A program made the position numbers and the translations under genes. Positions 1 to 10,214 of a stretch of DNA of 64,000 nt are shown here, in pieces. Where the stretch lies: the NCBI GenBank assembly GCA_029432775.1, contig JAROAZ010000001.1, positions 186,001 to 250,000 on the forward strand, read 5' to 3'. This DNA is from Pontiellaceae bacterium B12227 (GTDB lineage: Bacteria > Verrucomicrobiota > Kiritimatiellia > Kiritimatiellales > Pontiellaceae). Position 1 is the stretch's first letter, and the number at the start of each line of letters is the position of its first letter. The notes beneath the pieces were generated by a model, which worked only from the letters and a program-made list of their open reading frames with translations, made no database searches and was not told the origin of the DNA.

Positions 1-1
1 C

Positions 2-394
2 GATGTCGTCAGCTATAATAAATATAATCACAGTATTCGCAGCCTGCGACTGCCGTATTTTATCGACCGTCCCATGATCATCGGTGAATACCATTTCGGC
101 GCAACCGATCGAGGCCACTTTCATCCGGGCCTGCGTGAAGCCGATACGCAGGAAGAACGGGCGGATAAATTTAAGCGGTATATCACCAGCGCACTGGATA
201 ATCCGCAAATGGTCGGTGTTCACTGGTTCCAATATGTAGATGAACACATCGCAGGACGCGCCGACGAAGAAAACTATAATGTCGGGCTGGTTGATATATG
301 CGACACACCGTATCCGGAAATGGTCGAGGCCATGCGATCAACGGGCGAAAAACTCTATGAATACCGGGGTGAAATGCCGGGGGAAAGGCAATGA
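2..394 (+). CDS. GH50-like beta-agarase, C-terminal part (5' end outside window)
   Basis: The reading frame is open from the first base, so this is the last ~130 residues of a longer enzyme. It carries the block [12 protein letters not shown] (Glu codon at 86-88), followed by VGVHWFQY and [10 protein letters not shown]. This arrangement is typical of the C-terminal TIM-barrel end of GH50 beta-agarases, where the Glu of the GE-HFG block is the usual nucleophile. Such enzymes cleave beta-1,4 bonds of agarose to neoagaro-oligosaccharides. The neighbours (GPH symporter, GH86-like, GH117-like, sulfatases) fit a galactan-degradation role. The family call rests on motif memory; a related GH42-type enzyme is the alternative. 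Location cannot be judged because the N-terminus is missing. Confidence 0.7.
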   Translation, partial: DVVSYNKYNHSIRSLRLPYFIDRPMIIGEYHFGATDRGHFHPGLREADTQEERADKFKRYITSALDNPQMVGVHWFQYVDEHIAGRADEENYNVGLVDICDTPYPEMVEAMRSTGEKLYEYRGEMPGERQ

Positions 395-478
395 TTAAAC
401 ATCTGTTGCCGAAACATGTTGGAAGGCTGCGCCGCTTCCTCTATATATATCCTGTTAACGTAAACAAAGGGATGGCTT

Positions 479-2062
479 ATGTCTGAAGGATTACAACACG
501 AAATCGAATTAAACAGGGAAGCAACCAAAGAAGAGGACAAGGTTCCGCTACCGCAGAAGCTGGCCTACTCTATGGGCGTGGTTTCCGACCATTATGCCAA
601 CGTCTGTTTGTCGATCTTCCTGACCGCTTTCTTCGTTGATTTTCTGAAACTGGGCGCCGCCATGGTAGGTTATGCCATGGGAACAGCCCGTTGCTGGGAT
701 GCATTTACCGATCCGATGGTGGGAACACTGTCCGACCGCAGCAAGAGCAAAAAAGGACGGCGTAAACCGTTCATCCTTGTTGGTGCGGTACTGACCGGCC
801 TCTTCTTTCCCATCATCTGGATGGTTCCTGAAGCGTGGTCGACCACCGCCATCACGATCTATCTGTTTGTGGCGCTGCTGATCTATTATACGTTCTACTC
901 CGTCTTTTCGGTGCCCTACGAGGCTCTCGGAGCCGAGTTGACACCGGACTATAAAGAGCGCAACTCCATCTTTGCCGTGCGTTCCGTCGTGCAGCAAATC
1001 TTCAACCTGGGCATCATCTGGATTTTCCCGTTCGCCATGTGGCTGGCCAATCACTATTGGAATGGAAATTCGATTCAGGGGGTTCGTGCCGTCAGTTGGC
1101 TGATTGCCGCGATGGTTATCGTGGCAGGGGTTATTCCGGCTCTTGGATGTGTGGAACGTTATCGTGATATTGCCAACAAGGAAGGCCGTTCGGATTTTTG
1201 GCAGGGGGTCGGAGCGCTTCTTAGAAACAAACCTTATCTCATTCTAATCGGTACGATCTGCACCTATCTCTTCTCCATCATCGCCACCATGAACCTGGCC
1301 TACTTCGTCAACGTATACTATGTCTATGGCGGTGAGATTTTAGCCGGTGCAAAACTCGGTGGTATCGACGGCACGCTGCGCTTTTTCTTCTCGGTGGCGG
1401 CCGCATGGGGCATCAAGAAGCTGACCGATAAATACGACAAACATCACATGCTGATCGCCTGTGTTGCTATGCTGATGTTCACCTTTATCGGTATCTATTT
1501 TACCACGCTGCCGGGGCGTCCGTGGCTCACTCTGGTCATGAAACCATTCCTCGCCATTGGCGAAGTCGGGTTCTGGGTGCTGGTACTGTCGATGCGGGCC
1601 GATGTATGCGACTGGGACGAGCATAAAACCGGCCATCGTAACGAAGGATTGATTGCCGCTTCTATGAACTGGGTCAATAAGATGGCGATTACCCTGGCCG
1701 TGGTCATTTCCGGAATCCTGTTGCAGAACGTGGTTAAGTTCGACAGCAAGCTCGAAGATCCGGTGAAGGAACGCATTGCCATCGAAGCGAAGGCTGAATA
1801 TGAGGCCATGCCGGCCGCAGAAAAAGAGGGCGAAGATGCCGTCACGCTGGAACTCCTGACCAAGGAAATGGAGCAGAAGGAAGTCATGAAAAAGCAGGAG
1901 CCGGGGACCATGCAGCGCTTGCGCATCTGCTACACGCTTCCTCCCGCCGTTGCGTTGGCAATCTGTCTGGTTCTTCTCCTGAAGTATCCATTGACCCACG
2001 ATGTCCTTTCCCAGGTTCGGAAGGATCTTGAGAATCGCCGCGGCAAGACCATTGAAACCTAA
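479..2062 (+). CDS. GPH-family sugar:cation symporter (MFS)
   Basis: A 527-residue polytopic inner-membrane protein with about twelve hydrophobic segments. The loop after the second helix, with [18 protein letters not shown] and the following KKGRRKPF, is the hallmark of the glycoside-pentoside-hexuronide:cation symporter family (MelB/XylP-like). An unusually long, charged, Glu/Lys-rich stretch at roughly residues 420-475 precedes the last helix. It probably imports oligosaccharides released by the agarase genes on either side. A purine-rich site precedes the ATG at 479. The stop codon overlaps a possible upstream start of the next gene, so the genes are likely co-transcribed. Substrate is inferred from context only. 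Confidence 0.88.
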   Translation: MSEGLQHEIELNREATKEEDKVPLPQKLAYSMGVVSDHYANVCLSIFLTAFFVDFLKLGAAMVGYAMGTARCWDAFTDPMVGTLSDRSKSKKGRRKPFILVGAVLTGLFFPIIWMVPEAWSTTAITIYLFVALLIYYTFYSVFSVPYEALGAELTPDYKERNSIFAVRSVVQQIFNLGIIWIFPFAMWLANHYWNGNSIQGVRAVSWLIAAMVIVAGVIPALGCVERYRDIANKEGRSDFWQGVGALLRNKPYLILIGTICTYLFSIIATMNLAYFVNVYYVYGGEILAGAKLGGIDGTLRFFFSVAAAWGIKKLTDKYDKHHMLIACVAMLMFTFIGIYFTTLPGRPWLTLVMKPFLAIGEVGFWVLVLSMRADVCDWDEHKTGHRNEGLIAASMNWVNKMAITLAVVISGILLQNVVKFDSKLEDPVKERIAIEAKAEYEAMPAAEKEGEDAVTLELLTKEMEQKEVMKKQEPGTMQRLRICYTLPPAVALAICLVLLLKYPLTHDVLSQVRKDLENRRGKTIET

Positions 2063-2073
2063 TGGAGCCTGGT

Positions 2074-4017
2074 ATGAAGATTATGCATTGGTTTGGTAAA
2101 GGCCTGCGCGGCGCGCCTTGGAGTGTGGGGACGGGATCTCCGCTTTCTAAAGCGCCGACGCTGTCGGGCGCACTCCAGAGCAGATGCGCGGCAGTGTTGC
2201 TGCTAGCGTCGTCGTCTGCCATTGCGGAACCGGCCGATATTTTGGTTGATCCGGCGTATGTTCGCAACATCGGCGGGATCACGGAGTTTAGCCGCGATCA
2301 GTTTATCACGGTCCACGAAGCATTCGGCTCGGTGGATATGGATGAAGATGATCTCCGTTATCTCGAAGAGGTGCTGGAGGCCCGATATGGCCGCGACGGC
2401 GGATTTATTTCCTGGATGGCAGGGCAGGTTCCTGCCGATCCTAACAATCCGGATATGCCCGATATCGAGGTGATGAAGGAAAAGGTCGCTGAGTTTCGCG
2501 AGGAATATGCCGGGCGGCGCCTGACCCCCGAAAACATGAAAGCCGTGATCTGGTGCACGCATCCGGATCTGATGCATGCGATGAGCGACAATACGTACAC
2601 GGCCTGGGGGCCGCGTACGTATGATGCCGTTGCTGAGTTTACCGCCCAGCTGCTGAAGGAAGGCTTCAGCGATGCAGAACGGCCGCAGTTCCTGGAAGTG
2701 TTCAATGAACCGTTTGTGAAAGCGCGCAAGATGGGCACAACGGTCGAGGCGATGAGCGAGCAGCACAATGTGGTTGCGAAGCGCGTGAAAGAGCTGACGC
2801 CTGACGTGATGGTCGGCGGCTACTCAGCGGCCTGGGTTGAGGTGGAATCGGATAATTTCGGTCACTGGGACCGCTGGCAGAAAACCTTTATGGATCTGGC
2901 CGGTGAGAATATGGATTTCTGGTCCTACCATATTTATGACGGGGTTAATGTAACCGGTTCTCCGCGCGAACGTACGGGCAGTAATTCCGAGGCCATCATG
3001 GATCTGGTGGATACGTACAGCCATATGAAGTTCGGGGTGGCGAAACCGATCATGATTACGGAATACGGCCAGATCCCGGGCGGCAACATGAACTCCATGC
3101 CCTACAGTGCGGAGCGTTCCGCCGGGATGCTCTATTCCGCAATGGGGCAGCTCATGACCTATATGGATCATCCGGACCGCCTGCTGCGGGTGATCCCGTT
3201 CTTTCTGGGCAAGGCCACCTGGACGTACGGGATGAAAAACGAACATGTGCCGGGCGAAGCCAACCCGTATCTGCTTTGGCGCATGCAGGCCGATGGATCC
3301 TTTGTCGAAACCGACCTGAGCCTTTTCTATCAGTTTTTCAAGGGGGTGGAAGGCGAGTGGCGCCTGTCAAAGACCTCGAATCCGGATGTGCGTGTGCACC
3401 TGCTGGCCGATGGTAAGCGCCTGAATGTTCTGATGATGAATATCGATACGTCCGAAAAAGAGATTCGGTTGGCAGGGTTGTCTGACCTCAAAACGGAGTC
3501 GATTGCTCTGCGGACGCTGACCACCAACGGAAAGAAGCCGGTTCTGGGGCAGCGTGTAACGGATAAAGTGCCGGCAACACTGGAGCTCGATCGCGGGGAA
3601 GCGGTGCTGCTGATGATTGATCTTGAGGAGGAAGTGGCATTAAAGGGAACCGTTCAGGAGCACCGTGTTTATGCGACGGATTATCTTAAGGATATCAAGG
3701 CCGGTCACCCCATTCATTTTATGTTCGAGGATGTACCGGTCGGTGAAGGAACTGCGGTGCTGCGTCTTTCGCCCGGCCGTGAACTGGGCAAACAGGTGCT
3801 GCCTTCTTCGGTAACGTTTAATGGGAAAGGGCTGGCGCTGCCCGACAACTGGATGGGCGATGACCAGGCCGGCCGCAAAAACTTTTTCGGAGCCATCGAA
3901 ATTCCGGTGCCGATGGAATGCGTGAAGAAGACAAGCAGCATTGAAATCATCTACCCGGATAACGGCGGGAAGGTGGCCTGTGCGGTGCTGCAGGTAAACC
4001 GGAAGGAAGTAAAGTGA
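2074..4017 (+). CDS. Secreted GH86-like beta-agarase/porphyranase
   Basis: A 647-residue protein. The ATG at 2074 is chosen because GGAG at 2064-2067 is well placed for it; an in-frame ATG at 2062 lacks such a site. A hydrophobic Ala/Leu/Ser stretch around residues 37-50 ending in AIAEPA looks like a signal peptide, though the leader before it is long. The barrel carries LEVFNEPF (E212, likely acid/base) and ITEYGQ (E330, likely nucleophile), and YDGVNVTGS plus SNSEAIMDL blocks that I associate with GH86. A beta-sandwich-like region follows to the end. GH86 enzymes cut agarose or porphyran internally. The stop overlaps the GTG of the following sulfatase by four bases. Whether it prefers agarose or porphyran cannot be told. 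Confidence 0.75.
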   Translation: MKIMHWFGKGLRGAPWSVGTGSPLSKAPTLSGALQSRCAAVLLLASSSAIAEPADILVDPAYVRNIGGITEFSRDQFITVHEAFGSVDMDEDDLRYLEEVLEARYGRDGGFISWMAGQVPADPNNPDMPDIEVMKEKVAEFREEYAGRRLTPENMKAVIWCTHPDLMHAMSDNTYTAWGPRTYDAVAEFTAQLLKEGFSDAERPQFLEVFNEPFVKARKMGTTVEAMSEQHNVVAKRVKELTPDVMVGGYSAAWVEVESDNFGHWDRWQKTFMDLAGENMDFWSYHIYDGVNVTGSPRERTGSNSEAIMDLVDTYSHMKFGVAKPIMITEYGQIPGGNMNSMPYSAERSAGMLYSAMGQLMTYMDHPDRLLRVIPFFLGKATWTYGMKNEHVPGEANPYLLWRMQADGSFVETDLSLFYQFFKGVEGEWRLSKTSNPDVRVHLLADGKRLNVLMMNIDTSEKEIRLAGLSDLKTESIALRTLTTNGKKPVLGQRVTDKVPATLELDRGEAVLLMIDLEEEVALKGTVQEHRVYATDYLKDIKAGHPIHFMFEDVPVGEGTAVLRLSPGRELGKQVLPSSVTFNGKGLALPDNWMGDDQAGRKNFFGAIEIPVPMECVKKTSSIEIIYPDNGGKVACAVLQVNRKEVK

Positions 4018-5636
4018 GAACCTTGCTTATACCATTTACCAAAACATATTGGTCTAAACTACGGGTTAGTTTCTCGCAGAGCAGCAGAGATCGCAGAGCA
4101 AAAATAGGTAATTTCTCTGCGTCCTCCGCGCCTTTGCGAGGGATTAATTTATACCGGAAGGTTTTCGCGGTTGGTATTACAACCGTTGCCATATTTTCTG
4201 TTCTGATATCCGGTTCTGTTGCCGGGGCTGAGAAACCCAACATCCTGATCATTCTTGCCGACGATCTGGGCTACGGCGATCTGGGCTACACGGGATCGAA
4301 GGAGATTCAAACCCCGGTGATCGATTCGCTGGCGAAGAACGGGGTGGTGTGTGAAAACGGATATGTGACGCATTCCTACTGCGGGCCGTCCCGGGCCGGG
4401 CTGCTGACCGGTCGTCATCAGGCGCGGTTCGGTATGGAAATCAATGCGACCTATTCGCCGTATGACCGGCACATGGGCATTCCGGAAACAGAAAAGACCT
4501 TCGGAAAACGGCTTCAGGCTGCCGGATACCGAACGGGTATTATCGGCAAGTGGCATGTTGGCGCGGCCCCGAATCACCATCCGAACAGTCGCGGGTTTGA
4601 CTATTTTTATGGATTTCTCGGAGGCGGCCACTGCTACTGGCCGCATCAGGTTACCACCACGGGCCCGCTGCGCCTGGACAACGGGAAGGTCAACTACGGG
4701 CCCAATCAGGGGACTGAATTTCCGCTCCTGCGAAATGATAATGCAGGAGAGTTTACAGAATACCTGACGACGGCATTGAGTCGGGATGCCGCGAAGTTTG
4801 TAAAAGAGGGCAGTCGGCCCTTCTGTCTCTATCTGGCCTACAACGCGCCGCACAGCCCGCTGGAAGCACCGAAGGAAACGATTGAAAAATATAAACATAT
4901 CAACAATTGGAATCGCCGCGTTTATGCAGCGATGGTCGATGAAATGGACCGCGGCATCGGCATGGTCGTGGATGCGTTAAAGGCATCAGGAAAATTTGAG
5001 AATACCCTGATTTTCTTTCTGTCCGATAACGGCGGCGTCGGCACCCCTCCATGGAACCCCTCTGAAAACTGGGCGGACAACGGGCCGTTTCTGCAGGGAA
5101 AAGCCAGCTGGCTGGAGGGCGGCATTCATGTGCCGTACATTGTGCACTGGCCGGCCGGACTTCCAAGGTCTGGAACATTTAAAGAATTGGTTTCATCACT
5201 CGACCTGACCGCCACAGCCGTTGCGTTGGCACAGGGCGATACGTCCGGAGAACCGCTCGACGGTGTAAACCTGATTCCTTATCTGAAGGGCGAAAAAAAG
5301 GGCTCGCCCCACGCAGCGCTTTACTGGCGGGAGCGCGACAGCACCGCCTGGGCGGTCCGCACACCGAAGGCCAAGTTTGTGAAAAACAACTGGAAAAATG
5401 AAATCTGTGTTTTTGACATGATTAACGATCCCTACGAATCAACCAATGTCATTGATAAGGCTCCTGAAAAAAGAGCCGAGCTGGCGCGCCTTTGGAACGC
5501 ATGGAATGCCGACAACAAAGCAAATGTCCTGCTGCATGCTTATGAATATCAGGAGCTGCGTTTGCAAATGTACGAGGACCTCTACAAAGAACAGGAAGCA
5601 AAGGCGGCGAAGAAAAAGCCGATAGTGATTCAATAG
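4014..5636 (+). CDS. S1-family sulfatase (formylglycine type), secreted
   Basis: An arylsulfatase-type enzyme that removes sulfate esters, here probably from algal galactan. The N-terminal metal site is seen in [16 protein letters not shown], and the sulfatase signature [12 protein letters not shown] begins at C123 (GTG numbering), the Cys converted to formylglycine. GKWHVG and FFLSDNGG are the other active-site blocks. A hydrophobic export signal lies at about residues 45-65, just before AEKPN. The GTG at 4014 overlaps the upstream stop, but residues ~20-41 come from a dispersed inverted repeat (4073-4140). The functional start may therefore be TTG 4134, directly at the repeat's right edge and immediately before the signal peptide. 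Needs a sulfatase-maturing enzyme, not seen here. Confidence 0.9.
   Translation: MRTLLIPFTKTYWSKLRVSFSQSSRDRRAKIGNFSASSAPLRGINLYRKVFAVGITTVAIFSVLISGSVAGAEKPNILIILADDLGYGDLGYTGSKEIQTPVIDSLAKNGVVCENGYVTHSYCGPSRAGLLTGRHQARFGMEINATYSPYDRHMGIPETEKTFGKRLQAAGYRTGIIGKWHVGAAPNHHPNSRGFDYFYGFLGGGHCYWPHQVTTTGPLRLDNGKVNYGPNQGTEFPLLRNDNAGEFTEYLTTALSRDAAKFVKEGSRPFCLYLAYNAPHSPLEAPKETIEKYKHINNWNRRVYAAMVDEMDRGIGMVVDALKASGKFENTLIFFLSDNGGVGTPPWNPSENWADNGPFLQGKASWLEGGIHVPYIVHWPAGLPRSGTFKELVSSLDLTATAVALAQGDTSGEPLDGVNLIPYLKGEKKGSPHAALYWRERDSTAWAVRTPKAKFVKNNWKNEICVFDMINDPYESTNVIDKAPEKRAELARLWNAWNADNKANVLLHAYEYQELRLQMYEDLYKEQEAKAAKKKPIVIQ
4073..4140. repeat. Imperfect inverted repeat inside a sulfatase leader
   Basis: Two 26-nt arms (4073-4098 and 4115-4140) are about 20/26 complementary, separated by 16 nt. 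The arms are built from 'gcagag' and 'ctctgcg' words, the type found widely as noncoding hairpin repeats in environmental bacterial genomes. Similar arms occur at 29205-29275. It is translated as part of the sulfatase leader if the GTG at 4014 is used. Confidence 0.8.
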
Positions 5637-5652
5637 TCAGATAAGAAAAAAT

Positions 5653-5667
5653 TTCCGGAGATTGGAA
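5653..5667. repeat. Degenerate copy of the 15-bp TTCC...GGAA palindrome
   Basis: TTCCGGAGATTGGAA keeps both ends of the TTCCAATSATTGGAA palindrome but has a damaged left half. It lies 16 bases after the sulfatase stop codon. It is the only trace of this repeat found in the first 12 kb. Confidence 0.5.
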
Positions 5668-5805
5668 CTCCTGTGCCTGCGGAGAGGTTCCGCAGGGCTG
5701 ATTCGACAATCTATCCTGGTAACGGTGGCTGGATTACCTACACCGTAAGTCAGGTTAGCAGGAATGAAAATCGCCGGGTGATACGAATAAAACAAGGTGA
5801 TCAAA

Positions 5806-7074
5806 ATGGATATAACAAAAAAGGATGTTGAAATACTCCGGAACCTGGGGAAGAAAGCCGCAGCGTTGGCGGCAACAGAAGAGAATAAGCAGAAGATCAA
5901 TAAATGGACGCGGCTGACGGATCTGGACAAAAGCGCCGGGCCGCTGCAGCTGATTCATCTCTGGCCGCTGGCCTGGGCGGAAGCGCTTCCGGATGCTCAG
6001 CATCTGATTTGCGAAAGCGAAACTGCCCGCAGCTATGAGCGCGACCTTCGTCAGCGCATCTGGTCGTTCGAGAGCCTGTATGACGACACGGTCATAGAAC
6101 CCGTTATCCGCTACCCACATTTTACCGACATCACGGCTTACCCGGAACTGCCGGTGATGGCGCATTATGCATCGGACGACCATGCTAAAACCGGAGCTTT
6201 TAAATTCGAGTCACCCATTGTAGAGATGGGCGATATAGAAAAAATCGGGGATCCTTTGGTTTCCGTTGATTGGGATAAGCGGAATGCGGCTCAGGCCGAG
6301 GCTGAAGAGATTTTCAATGGTATTCTGGATGTAATTCCAACGGGGATCTATTTCGCGGCAAAAGTCGTTGACGAATGGGCTGAGCTGCGCGGCATGGAAA
6401 ACGTCTACACCGATATGATGGATGAACCGGAATGGACGCACGAAGCGCTGCAGCGCATAACAGATAACTTCCAGAAGCGTTTCCAGACCTTGGAAGAAAT
6501 GGGTCTTTGGGGACCGTGGGAAAAGTCCGACCCCCTCGGCTCGACAGGTCTTCGCTTCAATCCCGATATTCCAAACTATCAGGATACGATGAAAAAGGGC
6601 CGCGCCGACCTGATGGATACGTGGGCATTCACCTGTGCAGAGGGCTTTAATTGCGTATCTCCGAATATGCACGAGGAGTTTGATTTGCCGTACAACGTGC
6701 AACTGATGAAATTGTTCAAGTGGGTCAATGTCGGTTGCTGCGAAGTACTTCATAATAAAGTGGAATTCGTGAAAAATGTACCCAATGCACGCCGTATCTC
6801 TGTGAGCGAATGGTGCGACTTTGAAAAAGCCGGTTCGGAAATCGGTACCGATCTGCTCTACGGCTACAAGCCGTCCGGTGTGCCGTTCCTGGGAGAAGGC
6901 CTGCATGAAGATCAGGTGCGCATGGAACTGCGTAGAGTGCTGGACGCGGCCAGTGAATGCCCGCTCGAAATGATTCTGAATATCGGCGGCACGCTCGGCG
7001 GTGGTGATGGTGCGGCCAAGCTGATCGAGTGGACAAAAATCTGCAAAGAGGAAATTGAGCAAACCAACGGATAA
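5806..7074 (+). CDS. URO-D-fold (uroporphyrinogen decarboxylase-like/corrinoid methyltransferase-like) protein
   Basis: A 422-residue cytoplasmic protein without signal peptide or membrane segments. Start at ATG 5806, seven bases after AAGGTG (a GTG at 5797 is also in frame). It resembles the large family labelled 'uroporphyrinogen-III decarboxylase-like', whose fold is shared by true HemE and by corrinoid-protein methyltransferases (MtaA/CmuA type). A GCCE motif (C311, C312, E313) and the following ISVSEWCD block sit where methyltransferases carry their metal-ligand His/Cys residues. Its place between a sulfatase and the GH117 gene suggests a role in handling a modified galactose, for example demethylation of 6-O-methylgalactose. 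That is inference; no corrinoid protein gene is adjacent. A heme role is unlikely in this context. Confidence 0.7.
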   Translation: MDITKKDVEILRNLGKKAAALAATEENKQKINKWTRLTDLDKSAGPLQLIHLWPLAWAEALPDAQHLICESETARSYERDLRQRIWSFESLYDDTVIEPVIRYPHFTDITAYPELPVMAHYASDDHAKTGAFKFESPIVEMGDIEKIGDPLVSVDWDKRNAAQAEAEEIFNGILDVIPTGIYFAAKVVDEWAELRGMENVYTDMMDEPEWTHEALQRITDNFQKRFQTLEEMGLWGPWEKSDPLGSTGLRFNPDIPNYQDTMKKGRADLMDTWAFTCAEGFNCVSPNMHEEFDLPYNVQLMKLFKWVNVGCCEVLHNKVEFVKNVPNARRISVSEWCDFEKAGSEIGTDLLYGYKPSGVPFLGEGLHEDQVRMELRRVLDAASECPLEMILNIGGTLGGGDGAAKLIEWTKICKEEIEQTNG

Positions 7075-7077
7075 TAA

Positions 7078-7148
7078 ACACGAATACACAAAGAACTCTA
7101 AGCCTCGTACTCTTCGTGTTCTTAGCGAGCTTGCGAGCAAGTGATAAA
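7078..7148. repeat. Dispersed imperfect inverted repeat ('cacaaagaac' type)
   Basis: Fills most of the gap between the URO-D-like gene and GH117. The left part reads 'cacgaatacacaaagaactc' and the right part 'cttcgtgttcttagcg', a worn inverted repeat of the same type as at 8260-8337. Confidence 0.65.
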
Positions 7149-7165
7149 TTATATGAGGTAATGAT

Positions 7166-8242
7166 ATGTCTGAAAAAAAACTGATGAGTGCAGCAACCAA
7201 ACGCGCCATTGAGCGGGGTTATTGGGAAAAGAGCAACGAGTGGTTCTGTGAATTCAAGATTCACGATTTGAAAGGCGACTTTGCCTTCGAAGAAGGTGTG
7301 ATCCGCCGTGACCCGAGTGCCGTTCTGAAGATCGGGGATCTCTACTATTGCTGGTATACCAAGGGCACGGGCGAAACCATCGGATTCGGCAGCGGCGATC
7401 CGGAAGCCAAAGTGTTCCCATGGGACAAGACGGAAGTCTGGTATGCTACATCGAAAGATGGATGGGACTGGAAGGAGCAGGGGCTGGCCGTCGGCCGTGG
7501 ACCGGCCGGAGCCTATGACGACCGCGCCTGCTTTACGCCGGAAGTGCTCGAGCACGAAGGCCGCTTCTATCTGGTTTACCAGACCGTAAAAGCGCCGTAC
7601 ACCAACCGCGTGAAAAATCAGATCGGCATGGCGATTGCCGAGTCGGCGGACGGGCCGTGGGAAAAACTGCCGGAGCCGATTCTTTCTGCAACGGACGATG
7701 GCGAATGGCTCGGCGACGAGGACAACCGGTTCCTTTGTGCGGAAAAGGGCAGCTTTGATAACCACAAGGTACACGACCCCTGCCTGCTGTTCTTTAAGGA
7801 TAAGTTTTATCTCTACTATAAAGGGGAGACCATGGGGGAAGGCGTAACTATGGGTGGCCGGGAAATCAAGTGGGGTGTAGCCATTGCCGATAAGATTGAA
7901 GGGCCGTATGTAAAGTCGCCCTATAACCCGATCTCCAACAGCGGCCATGAAATCTGCATGTGGAACTATAACGGCGGGATCGGCTCCATGCTGATTACCG
8001 ACGGGCCGGAAAAGAACACCTTCCAGTTTGCAGAAGACGGGGTGAACTTCGAAATCATGTCGCACATTAAATGCGGACCGGAGGCTGCAGGACTCGTAAA
8101 GAGTCTGGACGCCGACAAGGAACCGCTGGCTGCTTTCGAATGGGGCGTGTGTCATGCCTATGATGACTCCTGGAACTGGAACTATATCCAGCGTTTTGAA
8201 AAAGGCATTCCGTGGAGCGAACTCGGAGAATTCCATGCGTAA
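7166..8242 (+). CDS. GH117-like alpha-1,3-(3,6-anhydro)-L-galactosidase
   Basis: A 358-residue five-bladed beta-propeller enzyme with no export signal, so probably cytoplasmic. Very characteristic GH117 blocks are seen in order: [74 protein letters not shown] and NSGHE. GH117 enzymes release 3,6-anhydro-L-galactose from the non-reducing end of neoagaro-oligosaccharides, the last step of agar degradation. This gene is the strongest evidence that the locus targets agar or porphyran. GAGG eight bases upstream of ATG 7166 is a good ribosome site. Its stop overlaps the ATG of the next sulfatase. Confidence 0.88.
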   Translation: MSEKKLMSAATKRAIERGYWEKSNEWFCEFKIHDLKGDFAFEEGVIRRDPSAVLKIGDLYYCWYTKGTGETIGFGSGDPEAKVFPWDKTEVWYATSKDGWDWKEQGLAVGRGPAGAYDDRACFTPEVLEHEGRFYLVYQTVKAPYTNRVKNQIGMAIAESADGPWEKLPEPILSATDDGEWLGDEDNRFLCAEKGSFDNHKVHDPCLLFFKDKFYLYYKGETMGEGVTMGGREIKWGVAIADKIEGPYVKSPYNPISNSGHEICMWNYNGGIGSMLITDGPEKNTFQFAEDGVNFEIMSHIKCGPEAAGLVKSLDADKEPLAAFEWGVCHAYDDSWNWNYIQRFEKGIPWSELGEFHA

Positions 8243-9959
8243 GCAAAGCTGCTGTCAATCACCACAAAGGCACAAAGAACACGAAGCAGCGCCAGGCCAT
8301 GCTTCGAGATCCTTTGCGACCTTGGTGTCTTCGAGGTTTAAACACCCGTTGGTTGTCTTGTTATTGCTGGCCATTTGCGTAACTGCGGTGGACGCGAAGC
8401 GGAAACCCAATGTGCTGTTCATTATTACTGATGATCAGTTTCGGGACCATTTCGGTTTCCTCGACGGGCATGCACTGACGCCGACGATCGATGGCCTGGC
8501 GAATGACGGAATCTATTTTGAAAACGGGTTTGTTTCATCCAGTGTGTGTTCTCCAAGCCGCTACACCTGCATGAGCGGACACTTTGCCAGCCGGTGTCCG
8601 CAGCCCTATTTTGCTCAGGGTAACACGGAGGAAGGCGTGACCCGTATCCTGTGGAATATCGGTTTTGCTGACGGGCAGCCGAATGTGCCGCGCGTCATGC
8701 AGAAGGCCGGCTATAAAACCGGCTTTACGGGCAAGTGGCACCTCAATGGTACAATGCATTTAATTCAGCCGATCGAAAAGGGGAGCGATCCCTATGACCC
8801 GAAGATCCAGAAGATCATGCGGGAAAACCAGGAGATCATCTGCAACGAAATCAAGAAGTTCGGCTTCGATTTTGTGCAGGCGGCCTATGGGGGGAATCCG
8901 AATGATGACCCGACGCTGAAAGCCACGCAATGTAATGTGCATAATCAGGAGTGGAACACCAAGGCGGCCATCGACTTTATTGAGCAGAACAAGGATGACC
9001 CGTGGTATTTCTATTATGCTCCGACATTGATGCATGTGCCGGACACGTTTGCATCGCTGACCGGCGATCCGCGTAAAAGCGGCATGGGGGTACTGGATGA
9101 GCCGATCACCGGCGTGCAGCCCTCTCGAGAATCGGTTCTGGAGCGAACCAGGGCGGCCGGAATACCGGACGAAAACAGGGCGGCCACCTGGTTGGATGAC
9201 GGCATCAAGGCGGTCATGGACAAACTGGTGGAACTGGGACTCGAACAGGATACGCTGATTGTTTACTACAATGACAACGGCATGGAATATCATTCTAAAG
9301 GCACCTGCTATCAGGGCGGCATCCGCACGCAGATTATGGCCTATTGGCCCGGCGTCATTGAACCCGGGGGCCGTCCGCAGGAACTGGTACAGAATGTCGA
9401 TTTTGCGCCGACCTTTTTTGAAATGGCCGGGGTTGAACCGCCGAAGGATATGCTGCTGGATGGAAAAAGCCTGATGCCGATCTTCCGTGGTGAACAGCCG
9501 GAAAACTGGCGCGAAGCGGTCTATAGTGAGATCGGCATGACCCGCTCTGTCGCCACCAGGGACTGGAGCTATGTGGCCTTCTACGTTCCTCCGAGCCTGC
9601 AGCGGACCAAGGCTGAGCGGGTGAAAGAGGCAAAAGAATATTACTATGGACCGATGCTTGAAGAACATCCGTGGATGGAAGAGGAATATCCGTTCCTCGA
9701 AAATGCGCCCTATTTCCAGTTGGGTATGAAACCCGGAGGGTTCGCCTTCGAGCGTTGGCAGTTGAAGGATCCCAAGGGCACTCCCTGGGCTCCGAGCTAT
9801 TTCGATCCGGATCAGCTTTTTAACATCGAAGATGATCCAACGGAAACGACCAATCTGGCGATGAACCCTGAATACAAAGCGCAGCTTGAAAAAATGCAGA
9901 ATCTGCTGCGGGGCTATCTGAAAAGTGTCCCCGGACCATATCCGGGACTCGTCGATTGA
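8235..9959 (+). CDS. S1-family sulfatase (formylglycine type), secreted
   Basis: A 574-residue sulfatase. ATG 8235 overlaps the GH117 stop by eight bases, implying translational coupling. The signature [12 protein letters not shown] starts at C105, the formylglycine precursor; metal-site blocks are [11 protein letters not shown] near the N-terminus and [13 protein letters not shown] in the C-terminal half, and GKWHLNG is present. The hydrophobic export helix ([15 protein letters not shown]) is preceded by about 25 residues ([20 protein letters not shown] and beyond) that are the translation of a dispersed repeat. It is only distantly similar to the sulfatase at 4014 and so probably acts on a different sulfate position. 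Confidence 0.9.
   Translation: MRKQSCCQSPQRHKEHEAAPGHASRSFATLVSSRFKHPLVVLLLLAICVTAVDAKRKPNVLFIITDDQFRDHFGFLDGHALTPTIDGLANDGIYFENGFVSSSVCSPSRYTCMSGHFASRCPQPYFAQGNTEEGVTRILWNIGFADGQPNVPRVMQKAGYKTGFTGKWHLNGTMHLIQPIEKGSDPYDPKIQKIMRENQEIICNEIKKFGFDFVQAAYGGNPNDDPTLKATQCNVHNQEWNTKAAIDFIEQNKDDPWYFYYAPTLMHVPDTFASLTGDPRKSGMGVLDEPITGVQPSRESVLERTRAAGIPDENRAATWLDDGIKAVMDKLVELGLEQDTLIVYYNDNGMEYHSKGTCYQGGIRTQIMAYWPGVIEPGGRPQELVQNVDFAPTFFEMAGVEPPKDMLLDGKSLMPIFRGEQPENWREAVYSEIGMTRSVATRDWSYVAFYVPPSLQRTKAERVKEAKEYYYGPMLEEHPWMEEEYPFLENAPYFQLGMKPGGFAFERWQLKDPKGTPWAPSYFDPDQLFNIEDDPTETTNLAMNPEYKAQLEKMQNLLRGYLKSVPGPYPGLVD
8260..8337. repeat. Dispersed imperfect inverted repeat inside a sulfatase leader
   Basis: The left arm contains 'caccacaaaggcacaaagaac' split over 8260-8280 and then 'acgaag'. 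The right arm contains 'cctttgcgaccttggtgtc'. The pair is a worn inverted repeat. It lies within the first 35 codons of the second sulfatase, between start codon and signal helix, and keeps the frame open. Confidence 0.75.
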
Positions 9960-10214
9960 TATTTGTCCTAATATCTGTGCGGTACTATGGAAATGTCCCG
10001 GCGGATTTGAAGTCAATTCGTAATACCCTCATGTGACGGTGACTATTGGGTCTCTTTTATTTGAGGGCTTTTCGAATATATCAATCGCCCTTCCTGGATA
10101 CCCTTGTATTGCAATCGGCTTCTAGGTAATTCCTTTGAGAAACTGGAAGGAATGGCTTGAACGGTGTTTGGCCACGCATATAATCCTCGGTTCGTTAAAT
10201 TATAGGTAAATATT
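9960..10214. other. Intergenic region between the galactan locus and leuC
   Basis: About 255 bases with no recognisable gene, T-box or clear terminator. It separates the polysaccharide locus from amino-acid biosynthesis and must contain the leuC promoter. I could not pick a convincing -35/-10 pair. Confidence 0.5.

Noticed and set aside
5797..5806. GTG 5797 as start of the URO-D-like gene
   Set aside because: It overlaps the AAGGTG ribosome site that is correctly spaced for ATG 5806.
6725..8236. A long minus-strand open frame opposite GH117
   Set aside because: It is the shadow of strongly biased codons on the plus strand; the plus-strand proteins match known families over their whole length.
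8760..10016. A 418-codon minus-strand open frame opposite the second sulfatase
   Set aside because: Shadow of the sulfatase; runs through its active-site region with no features of its own.
10100..10214. A leucine leader/T-box before leuC
   Set aside because: No T-box motif, leader peptide with Leu codons or attenuator hairpin could be found.
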